Of a stretch of DNA of 30,130 nucleotides, positions 1-8,673 are shown piece after piece. The stretch is from a virus. Numbering within the stretch: the stretch's first letter is position 1; every line of letters starts with the position of its first letter. Made by a program: the position numbers and the translations under genes. Under the pieces are notes generated by a model. The model was given only the letters and a program-made list of their open reading frames with translations, had not been told where the DNA came from and ran no database searches. The stretch covers positions 1-30,130 of the IMG/VR virus record IMGVR_UViG_3300001213_000059; one strand, given 5' to 3'.

Positions 1-42
1 GTCTGTTCCTGATGAATATGGATTTTCATTGGAGAAGAAGAC

Positions 43-1281
43 ATGGCCGTGCCAAATAACATTTTGCAACAGGTACAAACCTACCAGTTGTCAAACCTTG
101 CATATTTGCAAAACTTAAACTGTTTCGTAGCCACTGCGAACACAAAATTCAAGAACTTCGAAAAGCTGACAGCCAATCTTGGTGATACAGTCACGTTCGA
201 CTTGCCCCCACGTTTCACGACTGCTGCAAGTCTTGTAGCTACATTTCAGTCTGCTGATCAGAGAGTTGAGAACTTGACCGTGGATAAAGCGATCAACGTT
301 TCCTACGCTTTCACAGCACAACAATTTATCTTCAACGTTGAAGATTACATGGAACAGTTCGGTAAAGCCGCTGTTATGGAAATGTCTGCTGAGATTGAGT
401 CTGACATCGCCACCGTATGCGTTGAGGCTCCTTACCGCTTCTACGGTGATGGTATTACTCAAATCAACTCATATGGTCAGTTGGCTGCCGCTCTGGCTAT
501 GTACCGCAACTACGGTGCTGCCAAAGACAATACCAAGTTCTATCTGAGTGACATTGCCCAGTCTGCAATCGTAAACACAGGTTTGAACCAATTCACTCCT
601 GACCGAAACAACAAGTCTGCCAACAGCTGGGACGTTGGTGATTTCGACCGTGCTGCATTCTATGTTTCAAACTTGCTGCCCGTGCATACTGCCGGAACAA
701 TCGGTGAAGACGGTACAACCCTCACAGTAGTTTCCGTGGTCAAAGATGCCAACGATGCGGTTATTCAGATCGTATTCTCTGGTGCTGGTACTGATCCTGA
801 TGCCATCAAAGAGTTTGATAAAGGTCAGTTCGTAGATGGGGTTTCCGGTCAACCCAATCTGCGCTACCTGACTTTCATCGGTCACAAAGTATCCAGTAAC
901 CCTGTGCAATTTCGGGTAACTGCTGATGCTGCCTCCTCTGCTGGTGCTGTAACAGTCGATGTTTATCCTCCACTGAAGGCTTCCTCTGGTAACACTCGCA
1001 ACCTGAACTTTGAAATTGCTGCTGGTATGCAGGTCACTTTCCTGCCTTCTCACAGAGCTGGAATGATCACAGCTGGCAATCCTCTGTTCCTTGGTATGCC
1101 GATGCTGCCTGAAGAAGTTCCTTTCCCTACAGGTAATGAGATTGACCCTGATACAGCCGTATCACTGCGTATGTATTATGGCTCTCTATTTGGTCAAAAC
1201 CAGAGGGGTATGATACATGATGCTATATGGGGGAAGAAGTGCGTCCCAGAGTACGCAATGTCTGTAATCTTTCCGCTTTAA
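43..1281 (+). CDS. Major capsid (coat) protein, P22-like
   Basis: This 412-aa protein probably forms the icosahedral shell (HK97 fold, P22 coat subgroup). The start is the ATG after GGAGaagaagac. The N-terminal part (about residues 1-215) has the mixed helical look of a coat protein. A beta-rich, Gly/Ala/Thr/Val-rich stretch at about 220-345 fits an inserted domain. The C-terminus carries a DAIWGKKCVPEYAMSV segment resembling the end of podoviral coat proteins. The family call rests partly on context: genes further downstream match P22 gp4 and gp10 in order. Codon use is less AT-rich than the HNH gene that follows, as expected for a highly expressed structural gene. No scaffold or portal gene is seen before it, so they probably lie upstream of the window. 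Confidence 0.8.
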   Translation: MAVPNNILQQVQTYQLSNLAYLQNLNCFVATANTKFKNFEKLTANLGDTVTFDLPPRFTTAASLVATFQSADQRVENLTVDKAINVSYAFTAQQFIFNVEDYMEQFGKAAVMEMSAEIESDIATVCVEAPYRFYGDGITQINSYGQLAAALAMYRNYGAAKDNTKFYLSDIAQSAIVNTGLNQFTPDRNNKSANSWDVGDFDRAAFYVSNLLPVHTAGTIGEDGTTLTVVSVVKDANDAVIQIVFSGAGTDPDAIKEFDKGQFVDGVSGQPNLRYLTFIGHKVSSNPVQFRVTADAASSAGAVTVDVYPPLKASSGNTRNLNFEIAAGMQVTFLPSHRAGMITAGNPLFLGMPMLPEEVPFPTGNEIDPDTAVSLRMYYGSLFGQNQRGMIHDAIWGKKCVPEYAMSVIFPL

Positions 1282-1311
1282 TTTAGCATTAAATTGAATT
1301 ATTCCCAAACT

Positions 1312-1343
1312 TTAATCCATGGTATATAATTATCATGGATTAA
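1312..1343. repeat. 10-bp perfect inverted repeat around a TATAAT box
   Basis: The arms TTAATCCATG (1312-1321) and CATGGATTAA (1334-1343) are exact reverse complements. They enclose a 12-base AT-rich core that holds TATAAT at 1325-1330. The element lies between the coat stop codon and the HNH gene. It could be an RNA hairpin that limits read-through or stability, an operator over a -10 box, or part of a mobile insertion boundary. No good -35 hexamer lies 16-18 bp upstream and no T-run follows, so neither a standard promoter nor a standard terminator is clear. Confidence 0.6.
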
Positions 1344-1358
1344 TCAACAGGAATATTC

Positions 1359-1964
1359 ATGGCTACACCAAATTGCAGTAAATGTGGTGCGGTAAAGACT
1401 GGCTCTTATACAAAAGAATCATGGTGTGGTAAATGCATAGGAGACAGACGAAAAGAACTGAGGGCGGAACGCAGAGCACAACAAGGTCTTCCTGAGTATG
1501 GAACAGGTCGAGATCCAAAATGCAAAATATGTCGGTCTGGTAAAGAAGAACGATATATGGATGGCAGTTATTGTGGTAAGTGCAAGCTTGAACGATTAAA
1601 AGCAGCTTATGACAAGAGGAAAGCCGAGCAGGGATTGGAGCCACGTAGGAAAGGAAGAAACCCAAATTGTAAATGCGGTCGCGTTAAAGAGCATATTAAC
1701 TCAGGTCTTTGTAATTTTTGTGAGGCGCATAAGAAACGCTCTTATCATGAAAAGAATAAAGATTCACTGATTTATAAGCTTAAGACTGCAGCTCGAACAA
1801 CGTTAAATCGCTATATTCGCTTGGGATATTTAAATAAGAAACCGTGCGACTTATGTGGTTCTGAAATAGTAGAAGCTCATCATGATGATTATACGAAGCC
1901 TTTAGATGTAAGATGGTTATGTAGACTTCACCACGCAGAGCACCACAAAAATGAAAAGAAGTAA
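1359..1964 (+). CDS. HNH-like endonuclease with tandem zinc modules
   Basis: The 201-aa, lysine/arginine-rich protein looks like a phage HNH-family (homing-type) DNA-binding or nicking protein. The C-terminal domain (about residues 160-201) has CDLCGSEIVEAHHDDY, then WLCRLHHAEHH, which is the CxxC / HH / CxxHH layout of zinc-HNH folds. The N-terminal 125 residues hold about three copies of a roughly 50-residue unit. Each unit has CxxC or CxC, a second CxxC, then a basic helix, with linkers such as GTGRDP and RKGRNP between units. It sits between the coat gene and the next virion gene and is more AT-rich than both, as expected of an inserted homing-type gene. The start ATG follows AGGAatattc. 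A role in DNA binding without cleavage is also possible. Confidence 0.7.
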   Translation: MATPNCSKCGAVKTGSYTKESWCGKCIGDRRKELRAERRAQQGLPEYGTGRDPKCKICRSGKEERYMDGSYCGKCKLERLKAAYDKRKAEQGLEPRRKGRNPNCKCGRVKEHINSGLCNFCEAHKKRSYHEKNKDSLIYKLKTAARTTLNRYIRLGYLNKKPCDLCGSEIVEAHHDDYTKPLDVRWLCRLHHAEHHKNEKK

Positions 1965-2009
1965 CTTGTAACGGGAACATGGAGCTCCCTCACTTTATAA
2001 GGACATAAA

Positions 2010-2819
2010 ATGGCTATTTCTACACCTGTAACAAATGCCCGACAGTATTATATCAATGGTCTTAATCTGGCTTTTTTGACCGGAACTACAATGACTGTCT
2101 CTGCGGGTAAATGCAGTAACTCCACAAACGTGAATGACATCAGTGTTGGTCTTCCACAGAATGTAGCGGCTACCCAAACAGGCGTTCTACCTGTGGCTGC
2201 TGGTACTGGAGCCGTCACAATCAACACTGCCGTAAATGGTGCAGGTGGATTGGACACTGGAGCTATGGCTAACAGCACATTCTATGCTGTGTACGCGATT
2301 GGTGACAGTTTTGGAAACGAACCGGGTTCTGCGTTGATTTCTGCAAACCTGACAAGTCCATTGCTGCCAGCTGGCTACGACATGTTCTTCAGGATTGGTT
2401 TCATTAAATCCAGTGGAGCAGCTGCAATTTTGGCTTTCCGTCAAGATGGTTGTGGTTTAGATCGCTGGATGTGGTATGACGCAGCCATCGCAACTGGTGT
2501 TACAGCTGGTGCATCTGCTACTTATGCTTCCGTTGACTGTAGCGCTTCCTTGCCTGCCAATACTCCGACAATGGTTAACTTCCTCTGCGTGTTCTCTCCG
2601 ACTGGCACCAACGACAAACTCGTATTGGTTCCCGGAACGTCCACAGCAGCAGCTGGTTACGCCACATTGTCTGGTACGGGTGCCGCAGTAACCGGAAATC
2701 TGGTTTGCCCAACTGATTCGCCCAGTACAGATGCCGTTGACTACAAGGTCACAGGTACTGCTACAGCGATTTCTGTTGCCGCTTATCTGGATCAGCTGGC
2801 CGTTACAATCGCAGCATAA
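2010..2819 (+). CDS. Putative virion structural protein
   Basis: This 269-aa protein is rich in Ala, Thr, Gly and Ser and has very few charged residues, which is typical of beta-rich capsid or decoration proteins. The N-terminal motif NGLNLAFLTGTTMTVSAGKC followed by NSTNVNDI is of a kind found in phage structural proteins. It lies directly upstream of the gp4-like gene, with an AAGGA-type site (ataAGGAcataaa) before its ATG. A decoration or head-surface role is inferred from position and composition only. It is not a homologue of any P22 protein that I recognise. Confidence 0.55.
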   Translation: MAISTPVTNARQYYINGLNLAFLTGTTMTVSAGKCSNSTNVNDISVGLPQNVAATQTGVLPVAAGTGAVTINTAVNGAGGLDTGAMANSTFYAVYAIGDSFGNEPGSALISANLTSPLLPAGYDMFFRIGFIKSSGAAAILAFRQDGCGLDRWMWYDAAIATGVTAGASATYASVDCSASLPANTPTMVNFLCVFSPTGTNDKLVLVPGTSTAAAGYATLSGTGAAVTGNLVCPTDSPSTDAVDYKVTGTATAISVAAYLDQLAVTIAA

Positions 2820-2828
2820 GGAATTGCC

Positions 2829-3533
2829 ATGGCCTACACGACTTTACAGCTCATTACGGGTGCCTATTACGAATCAGGCATTGTGTCTCGTGGCTTTGAA
2901 ACCGTTGGAGGCCAACAGGCAAATGATGGCTTGCAGTTCTTAAATGATCTTATTGCGGATAAGACTGTGGAAAATGGTCTTATCCCTTATTACGATGAAC
3001 ACAATTTCACCGCAGTAGCGGGTCAGGAAAAATATTTTATTCCAGACTTGATCAGCATTGACACCTTCGTTTTTTTTATCGACACCGTAAGGTATCAGAC
3101 AGAAAATAGAGGCCGAAGAGAATACTTCGGGACGTCACGGGCTGACAATATTCAATCACTGCCCGGAAGCTGGCATATGGAGCGATGCTTTCAGGGAGCA
3201 AATCTTTACATTTATTTCAAACCCAACACGACATATCCATTGACGATATGGGGTCAATTCCGGTTGCAGCAGGTAACAATCAATCAGGATTTATCGCTGA
3301 CACTGGACAGATTTTACATCAATTATCTTAAGTTCGATCTCGCAGCCAGATTATGCGCTGAATACAACTACACAGTGCCACCCGGAGTAGCAAAGGCACT
3401 CGCCAACTATGAAGATAGCATCAGTAAACGTAGTGGCCCGATGGACTTGCGATTGATCAAATTGTCCAGTTTGCAACGTAGAGGTGGCATCAATTATGGA
3501 ACCGTCAATCTTGGCCATGGCTGGGTTTCATAA
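2829..3533 (+). CDS. Tail accessory factor, P22 gp4-like
   Basis: At 234 aa it is somewhat longer than P22 gp4 (about 166 aa). That protein binds under the portal ring and is needed to close the filled head and attach the tail. Features of the family include an N-terminal segment starting around LQLITGAYYESGIV, with a GLQFLNDLIADKTVENGLIP helix, and a long middle part ending in a helical LAARLCAEYNY region. The start has AAGGAattgcc upstream. The stop overlaps the next ATG (TAATG). Order between coat and gp10-like genes matches P22. Head-completion function is inferred from that order and the similarity. Confidence 0.72.
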   Translation: MAYTTLQLITGAYYESGIVSRGFETVGGQQANDGLQFLNDLIADKTVENGLIPYYDEHNFTAVAGQEKYFIPDLISIDTFVFFIDTVRYQTENRGRREYFGTSRADNIQSLPGSWHMERCFQGANLYIYFKPNTTYPLTIWGQFRLQQVTINQDLSLTLDRFYINYLKFDLAARLCAEYNYTVPPGVAKALANYEDSISKRSGPMDLRLIKLSSLQRRGGINYGTVNLGHGWVS

Positions 3534-5131
3534 TGATGATGACGCCGAATGGCCAACAAGTCCCGGTAACAATCGTGGGTTCAAGCATCTTTGGCCGACA
3601 CCCAATCATTAGCGATGAAAGGACATACAATCTTTTCATCTCTGATAACTGGCTGCTTAATTTTGCCGGATATGAAGAAGCAGTCCATCTGGCAACTGCT
3701 GAAGGCGTAGAAGGAAGAGGATTATTTCATTCCGTAAGAGGAAATTTCTTGCTGGCTGTTTTTGGATTCAATATTTACAGAATTGACCAGAACCTTGGGT
3801 GGACATTTTTGTTTGCCATGGGAACAAATTCTGGTGAAGTTTTCATGGATGAAAATTTAAGTTCACAGATTGCTATTGTTGATGGAACTTCAACCCTTTA
3901 TATTTATAATTACGCAACTGGAATTAATGCGGTACAACCTGTAAATTTCACAGGAACAGCGCAATCATTTATTCCCAATTATGTGACATACCAAAACACT
4001 CATTTTATCTTTGGAAATGGCATAGAAGATGCAAGTGGATCACAATGGTATGTGTATAAAAGCGGTTACATTCCAGCCTCACCCAGCACGGCTTATGACC
4101 TTAAATATGTTCAAACCCTTACGCTGCAAACGAAGCCTGACTTTGCAAAAGCAGCTATTCGTATTCCCAGCCATGGTAATAATTTACTGGTACTGGGAAC
4201 AACAGTAGGTGAGATTTGGACGGATGTTGGTGGCCTTCAGGTTTATCAAAGACAATCCTCAATAAACATCGATTATGGAGTAGCCAGCGTATCCACCATT
4301 GCGGCCAGTGATGACATGGTGGCTTGGCTCGGAATCAACGAAAAATCATCAGCAGCCATCATGGTTATGGCAGGTGGGAAAGCCAAAAGACTGTCAACGG
4401 ACGGAATCGATTATCTCCTTTCAGGCGTAACCAGACCTGACAAATCCACAGCCATGTTTTACAGGCAGGATGGGCATGTCTTTTATATCCTCACCTTCTT
4501 TGATCAAGCTGATAATTTTTCCATTATGTATGACTTCACGACTGAAAAGTTCTATGACATTACGGATTGGGACTTCACATATCACCCAGCTCGCCAGATG
4601 GCTTTTTTTAACAACAGGATTTACTTTGTTTCATTGAAACAGGGTAGCTTGATGCACATCAGTACTGACCTGACAACCATTTCAACCAATATTCAGAATC
4701 AATATGAGATTCCCAGAATCAGAAAATGTGACACATTCCGGTTGCCCGGAAGTGATCGATTCATCGTAAATCAATTCAGTTTTACCATTGAAAATGGTGT
4801 TGAACCCGGAGTGGACTTTCAGGTTGAATGCGATGGGTACATTCTGGGAGAAGTCAGCAGCGATATCATGTATTCCGAAGATGACTTGCCATTACTGATT
4901 GAAGGTGGAAGTTGTCAGATTTATCGACCAAGAGTTGATGTGAATTGTTCGAAAAATGGTGGTGAAACTTATGGCAACACCGTCCCTTACTTTATGCACG
5001 CATCAGGTCATTATAAAAATCAACCACGTTTTCATCAATTGGGAGAAGCAAATCAGTTCACAATTCAGATGAGATTTTGGGGTTTTGGTGCGGTGGTAAT
5101 TGCTGATGGCGTATTGGAGGTGAGGCAATGA
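3533..5131 (+). CDS. Packaged-DNA stabilisation protein, P22 gp10-like
   Basis: This 532-aa protein resembles P22 gp10 (472 aa), the tail-hub protein that plugs the portal channel and carries the tailspike and needle. The N-terminal region runs through VPVTIVGSSIFGRHP and SDERTYNLFISDNWL, typical of the family's start. It is followed by long beta-propeller-like repeats with many aromatic residues. Three ATG codons lie in tandem (3533, 3536, 3539); the first overlaps the upstream stop and no strong Shine-Dalgarno picks one. The stop overlaps the next gene by ATGA. It is slightly longer than P22 gp10, and no frameshift is visible. Confidence 0.78.
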   Translation: MMMTPNGQQVPVTIVGSSIFGRHPIISDERTYNLFISDNWLLNFAGYEEAVHLATAEGVEGRGLFHSVRGNFLLAVFGFNIYRIDQNLGWTFLFAMGTNSGEVFMDENLSSQIAIVDGTSTLYIYNYATGINAVQPVNFTGTAQSFIPNYVTYQNTHFIFGNGIEDASGSQWYVYKSGYIPASPSTAYDLKYVQTLTLQTKPDFAKAAIRIPSHGNNLLVLGTTVGEIWTDVGGLQVYQRQSSINIDYGVASVSTIAASDDMVAWLGINEKSSAAIMVMAGGKAKRLSTDGIDYLLSGVTRPDKSTAMFYRQDGHVFYILTFFDQADNFSIMYDFTTEKFYDITDWDFTYHPARQMAFFNNRIYFVSLKQGSLMHISTDLTTISTNIQNQYEIPRIRKCDTFRLPGSDRFIVNQFSFTIENGVEPGVDFQVECDGYILGEVSSDIMYSEDDLPLLIEGGSCQIYRPRVDVNCSKNGGETYGNTVPYFMHASGHYKNQPRFHQLGEANQFTIQMRFWGFGAVVIADGVLEVRQ

Positions 5132-5451
5132 TTATTCCAACATTTCAGAATGGAAAGTTTGTGGAGCAGGATGGCTTCCTTACAAGCCAGATGCAGATGT
5201 ATAATGACGAATTGAACAACATTTTACGCAATGGTTTGAGCAATAATGGATGGACGGTTCCAGAAGTAACTTCTGTTCAGCTTGCGGCAATTCTGGCGTT
5301 GCCTTTAGACCAACAATTGCCAAATGGTACAATGTGGTATGTGAGCGATAAGCCGCCATTAACACCATATAATGAACTTGTGATGAAAATGGATGATGGC
5401 TCTGGTGTGACCAGTACATTATACAAGTTCACAAAATCAGCTTACCCATAA
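5128..5451 (+). CDS. Small virion-associated protein in the needle-gene position
   Basis: The 107-aa protein begins with FQNGKFVEQDGFLTSQMQMY and contains LSNNGWTVPEVT and LPNGTMWYVSD. I associate this pattern with short structural proteins next to fibre or ejection genes in podoviruses. It occupies the place of gp26/gp14 in P22 but lacks the long coiled coil of a gp26 needle, so it is probably a different head-tail or internal protein. The gene has a strong GGAGGTGAGG site and starts inside the gp10-like stop (ATGA), which indicates translational coupling. Confidence 0.6.
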   Translation: MIIPTFQNGKFVEQDGFLTSQMQMYNDELNNILRNGLSNNGWTVPEVTSVQLAAILALPLDQQLPNGTMWYVSDKPPLTPYNELVMKMDDGSGVTSTLYKFTKSAYP

Positions 5452-5460
5452 GGATATGAG

Positions 5461-6096
5461 ATGAGCATTTTAAGCAAAATTTTTGGTGGTGGCGGTCAAA
5501 AATCCAATCCTATGGGTGATGCCAATCAATTTTTGAATCAGATTCCGGGTGTTGCTCATCAGGGATATGATCCCTATGTCAACACAGGATTGGATGCCAC
5601 CAACAAAACAAAATGGCAATACGAAAGCCTGATGAATGACCCTATTGCGTTCATCAATAAGCTCATGGAAGGATATAAGCCTTCAGAAGGTTATAACTTT
5701 CAGAAAGACCAATTGACAAAAGAAATGGGTAACACCGCAGCTGCTGGGGGAATCGCAGGGACTCCCTTGGATCAGATGAATCAGGCTGAAGGTATTCAGG
5801 GTCTTCTTTCCAAAGACATGCAGCAATTTCTCCAGAATGTTCTTGGGGTATTTAACACAGGACTGGGTGGCGAAGAGGGCATTGCTGGAAGAGGATTTGA
5901 TGCCTCAAAGTACCTGACAGATGCCCTTGGTGGTGCGTTGAACCAACAGGGTGGCTTGGCCTTCCAAAATGCCCAGCAAAACAACTCTGACAAAAATTCA
6001 TGGTACAAAGGTTTAGCGAAAGCTTTAGGAGCCGGCGCTGGAGCTGTATTTGGTGGCGTACCGGGTGCCAAGGTTGGCAGCAGCATATTTGGGTGA
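5461..6096 (+). CDS. Putative internal virion / DNA ejection protein (gp7 position)
   Basis: This 211-aa protein is rich in Gly, Gln, Asn and Ala. It ends with a small amphipathic/hydrophobic segment (ALGAGAGAVFGGVPGAKVG) that could insert into or cross a membrane. These traits, and its place as the first of three genes after the tail-hub gene, match the ejection proteins gp7, gp20 and gp16 of P22, which leave the head with the DNA and form a channel in the host envelope. No direct sequence match to gp7 is recognised. The Shine-Dalgarno is AAGGAtatgag. Confidence 0.55.
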   Translation: MSILSKIFGGGGQKSNPMGDANQFLNQIPGVAHQGYDPYVNTGLDATNKTKWQYESLMNDPIAFINKLMEGYKPSEGYNFQKDQLTKEMGNTAAAGGIAGTPLDQMNQAEGIQGLLSKDMQQFLQNVLGVFNTGLGGEEGIAGRGFDASKYLTDALGGALNQQGGLAFQNAQQNNSDKNSWYKGLAKALGAGAGAVFGGVPGAKVGSSIFG

Positions 6097-6100
6097 TGAC

Positions 6101-7240
6101 ATGGCCATTAACTTTACAGATTTTTCCAAAGCCAAAATACTGGATTCTCCAGCGGAATCCTTTTTTGAAAATGTTCTGAAAGGCTATAAAATTTCGCAAG
6201 AGCCTGGAAAGATGGCTGATGAAAAAAAACAGCGTGAATTAGTGAATTCTTTAAAAGAGAAGGCACTTGCGCATAAAGATAAAGAATATTCCCTTTCAGA
6301 TGCCTTAAAAGAAGCTCAAATAAATAAAGCCAATCAGCCTACAGGGTTGAAAGGAGCTTTGGCTGCTGCATTTCAATTACGCAATAATTTAAATCCTGAT
6401 GACCCCAATTATCAGAAAGACTTCAGTGCTATTAATAATTACATAACGAACCTGGGAAGCAAAAATGGAATGGTTCCTCAGACTGCTCCAGGTGAAGGAA
6501 TAAAAATCAATTTGCCAGAAGGCAAACAAGGCTATGTTCCAGGCTTAGGAAAATTAAAGCCCGGTTGGCAAGCGGTTAAAGATGCAGAAGGAAATGATAT
6601 TGGTGTTAATGTTCCCATGTCAGACAAACAAGTGGATCAATGGAAAGCCAAAGAAAAATTTGATGTGATCTATCCTTTCCTTAATCAATCTTTAGGAGAA
6701 TATTCTGGTAAAGGAAGTTGGGAGCGGTTTGTTAATGACGCCAAAAATTATAATACTGATGCAAAAGCAAAGCAAAGAATAGATAATTTTTACGCTGCCA
6801 AAAGTCTTCTTTCTATTGGTTCTACTACTGAAAATGCGCGTATTGGAGGTCATGCTACCAACGTTCAATTAAGGGAATTGAAAAACACTTTAGATAAGTC
6901 TGAAGTTCATCAAAAACTTGAGAAAGGATCAGGATTTGTTTTACCAAAACAATATGCTAAAAATTCTGGAGATATTTTCAAAAATTATCTGGATAAAGTT
7001 GAAAATACAGCTAAAACCAATATCCCAGCATACGAATTTAGAGCACTCAATCCTGAGAAAAATGATAATTCTGTAGCACAAGGTAGTTCTCAAAATGAAA
7101 ATCCAGAAATAATTTCTGAAGGAAATGGGTTCGCTACCATAAAAAATGGGAATAAAATTCTCAAGATACCAACAAACTTGGTTGATCGATACATGATTGA
7201 ACATTCCAAGCCTGAACTTGGAGATGATTATGGCCGATGA
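6101..7240 (+). CDS. Putative ejection protein (gp20/gp16 position)
   Basis: The protein of 379 aa is Lys/Asn/Glu-rich, mostly helical, with no membrane segment. An ATG start at 6101 is chosen because the sequence MAINFTDFSKAKILDS begins there directly after the preceding gene; an in-frame extension upstream overlaps that gene and looks non-coding. The region around residues 100-190 contains INLPEGKQGYVPGLGKLKPG. Position between two other internal-protein candidates suggests a DNA-ejection (pilot) role; a direct match is not recognised. The 3' end overlaps the next gene by 11 bases. Confidence 0.5.
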   Translation: MAINFTDFSKAKILDSPAESFFENVLKGYKISQEPGKMADEKKQRELVNSLKEKALAHKDKEYSLSDALKEAQINKANQPTGLKGALAAAFQLRNNLNPDDPNYQKDFSAINNYITNLGSKNGMVPQTAPGEGIKINLPEGKQGYVPGLGKLKPGWQAVKDAEGNDIGVNVPMSDKQVDQWKAKEKFDVIYPFLNQSLGEYSGKGSWERFVNDAKNYNTDAKAKQRIDNFYAAKSLLSIGSTTENARIGGHATNVQLRELKNTLDKSEVHQKLEKGSGFVLPKQYAKNSGDIFKNYLDKVENTAKTNIPAYEFRALNPEKNDNSVAQGSSQNENPEIISEGNGFATIKNGNKILKIPTNLVDRYMIEHSKPELGDDYGR

Positions 7241-8507
7241 TAAAATTGATTGGTCACAATTTGAGGTAAATGATAAAGACTCAAACAATATTGACTGGTC
7301 GAAATTTGAAGAAAAAAATCAGAATCCACAATCAAATTTTAAAAGTGACGATGAAGATGAACCTTTTCCAGTCCCTAGACAAACCGGATTTAAAGGACTG
7401 GCAGAAGATGCAACAGAAATGCTGCGTGGGGCTTTAAAGTCCGGAAAAGGATTTATAAAAGACCTTCCTTCTAACCTTGAGAAAAGTGGCAAATATGCAG
7501 AGGAACATCCAGTAAAATCTATCTTTCATAATCTGGGACAAGTTCTGGCTGGTGGTGCAGAAGCAACAAAAGATATTTTAAATCTTCCTCATAAAGGCTT
7601 GGCAGAGTTGGGGCGCAAGGAACTCATTCCTGAATGGTTAGCTGCATACAATGAAATGCCTTGGACACATATTCCTGAAGACACCGGCATTCAAAGTATA
7701 TTGGGTTTAAATCCTGACCCAGAAAAAGGTGACGCTATTCCACGGGCAGTCGGATCTTTAATTGCGCCCAGCGTTGTGGGCAAGATATCAAAAGCAGCTC
7801 CAAATGTTTTAAAACCTGCTCCAGATTTAAAGCAAGCTATTCGAGATACGCAAGCAAAAGTAAACCTTGCAACAGAAAATACTGGAAAGATTTTTGATAA
7901 AATTGAAGAAGCCGTTAAAGAAAGAGGCATATCCAAAGTTCCCGTGGATAAAAAATTAATAAAACAAGCTGAATCATTCCTATCTGACACTCAGGCAAAT
8001 AAGGATTTAATCCAACTTGCAAATAAAGGTGATTATAAAGCATTGCGTGCTCTTCAAAGTGATTTAAGAAAGCGAGCAGAAAAAGCCATGTCTTCCGGCC
8101 TTGAGGCAGAATATAGGCGAGGTGAAAAAATTGTTGAAACGAGAGACAAACTTAATGAATCCATTGCGAATCATCTGGAAGGAACAGGCCATAAAGACTT
8201 GGCAAAAGATTTGAATAAAGCCAGAAATGATTATCGTGATATTCAGCAAACTTATTTTTCAAGTCCTCAACTTGCCAAAGTTTTTGGAAAAAGTCAGGTT
8301 GTTCCTAAAAATCCTAAGACATTACTTTCAACAGAAAGTACTGAAATGAAAAAATTTATGTCAGCTCATCCCGAGGTTCAGGAAATATTGAAAAAATCCT
8401 TATCTCATGAAAAGAAAATGAAGCTTTTAAAACATGCTCTCAGTATTGCTGGCATTGGAACAACAGCGGAAATTGCAAGAGAAATATTTACAGGAAGGCA
8501 CCAATAA
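7230..8507 (+). CDS. Putative ejection protein with IDWSxFE repeats
   Basis: The 425-aa protein starts at the ATG behind GGAGatgatt (7230). The N-terminus has two copies of an acidic motif (KIDWSQFEV and NIDWSKFEE, about residues 4-30). A similar short DWSxFE motif occurs in other phage virion proteins and may be a docking peptide. The middle has a long Gly/Ala/Pro stretch, and the C-terminal half is charged and helical, likely coiled-coil. It is the third protein of the ejection block. No enzymatic motif (for example lytic transglycosylase) is visible, unlike some ejection proteins. Confidence 0.5.
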   Translation: MADDKIDWSQFEVNDKDSNNIDWSKFEEKNQNPQSNFKSDDEDEPFPVPRQTGFKGLAEDATEMLRGALKSGKGFIKDLPSNLEKSGKYAEEHPVKSIFHNLGQVLAGGAEATKDILNLPHKGLAELGRKELIPEWLAAYNEMPWTHIPEDTGIQSILGLNPDPEKGDAIPRAVGSLIAPSVVGKISKAAPNVLKPAPDLKQAIRDTQAKVNLATENTGKIFDKIEEAVKERGISKVPVDKKLIKQAESFLSDTQANKDLIQLANKGDYKALRALQSDLRKRAEKAMSSGLEAEYRRGEKIVETRDKLNESIANHLEGTGHKDLAKDLNKARNDYRDIQQTYFSSPQLAKVFGKSQVVPKNPKTLLSTESTEMKKFMSAHPEVQEILKKSLSHEKKMKLLKHALSIAGIGTTAEIAREIFTGRHQ

Positions 8508-8571
8508 AAACGCATGGTGCCAATATTTTATTCATAATATGTTATACTGTATTTTTTTTGTGGAGGATAAC

Positions 8572-8637
8572 ATGTTTTGGATGATTGTTTTTGTGTTTTT
8601 TTGTTGCTGGCTTTATGTTAAATGTGACACTGAATAA
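8572..8637 (+). CDS. 21-residue membrane peptide
   Basis: A tiny ORF sits behind a near-ideal site, GGAGGataac then ATG. The peptide is almost wholly hydrophobic and aromatic (MFWMIVFVFFCCWLY), then a polar tail (VKCDTE), so it would span the membrane once. Just upstream, at 8540-8548, lies an extended -10 box (TGtTATACT) that could give it its own transcript, but no -35 is evident. It lies alone in the 167-base gap between the ejection and fibre genes. A holin, pinholin or superinfection-exclusion peptide is possible; none is demonstrated. Confidence 0.45.
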   Translation: MFWMIVFVFFCCWLYVKCDTE

Positions 8638-8673
8638 GAATAATAATTTAGTTTCTGCAAAAAGGATTTTGCT

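Noticed and set aside
667-1053. 128-aa minus-strand ORF within the coat gene
   Set aside because: It lies fully antisense to a confident coat gene, has no ribosome site and the composition of a shadow frame.
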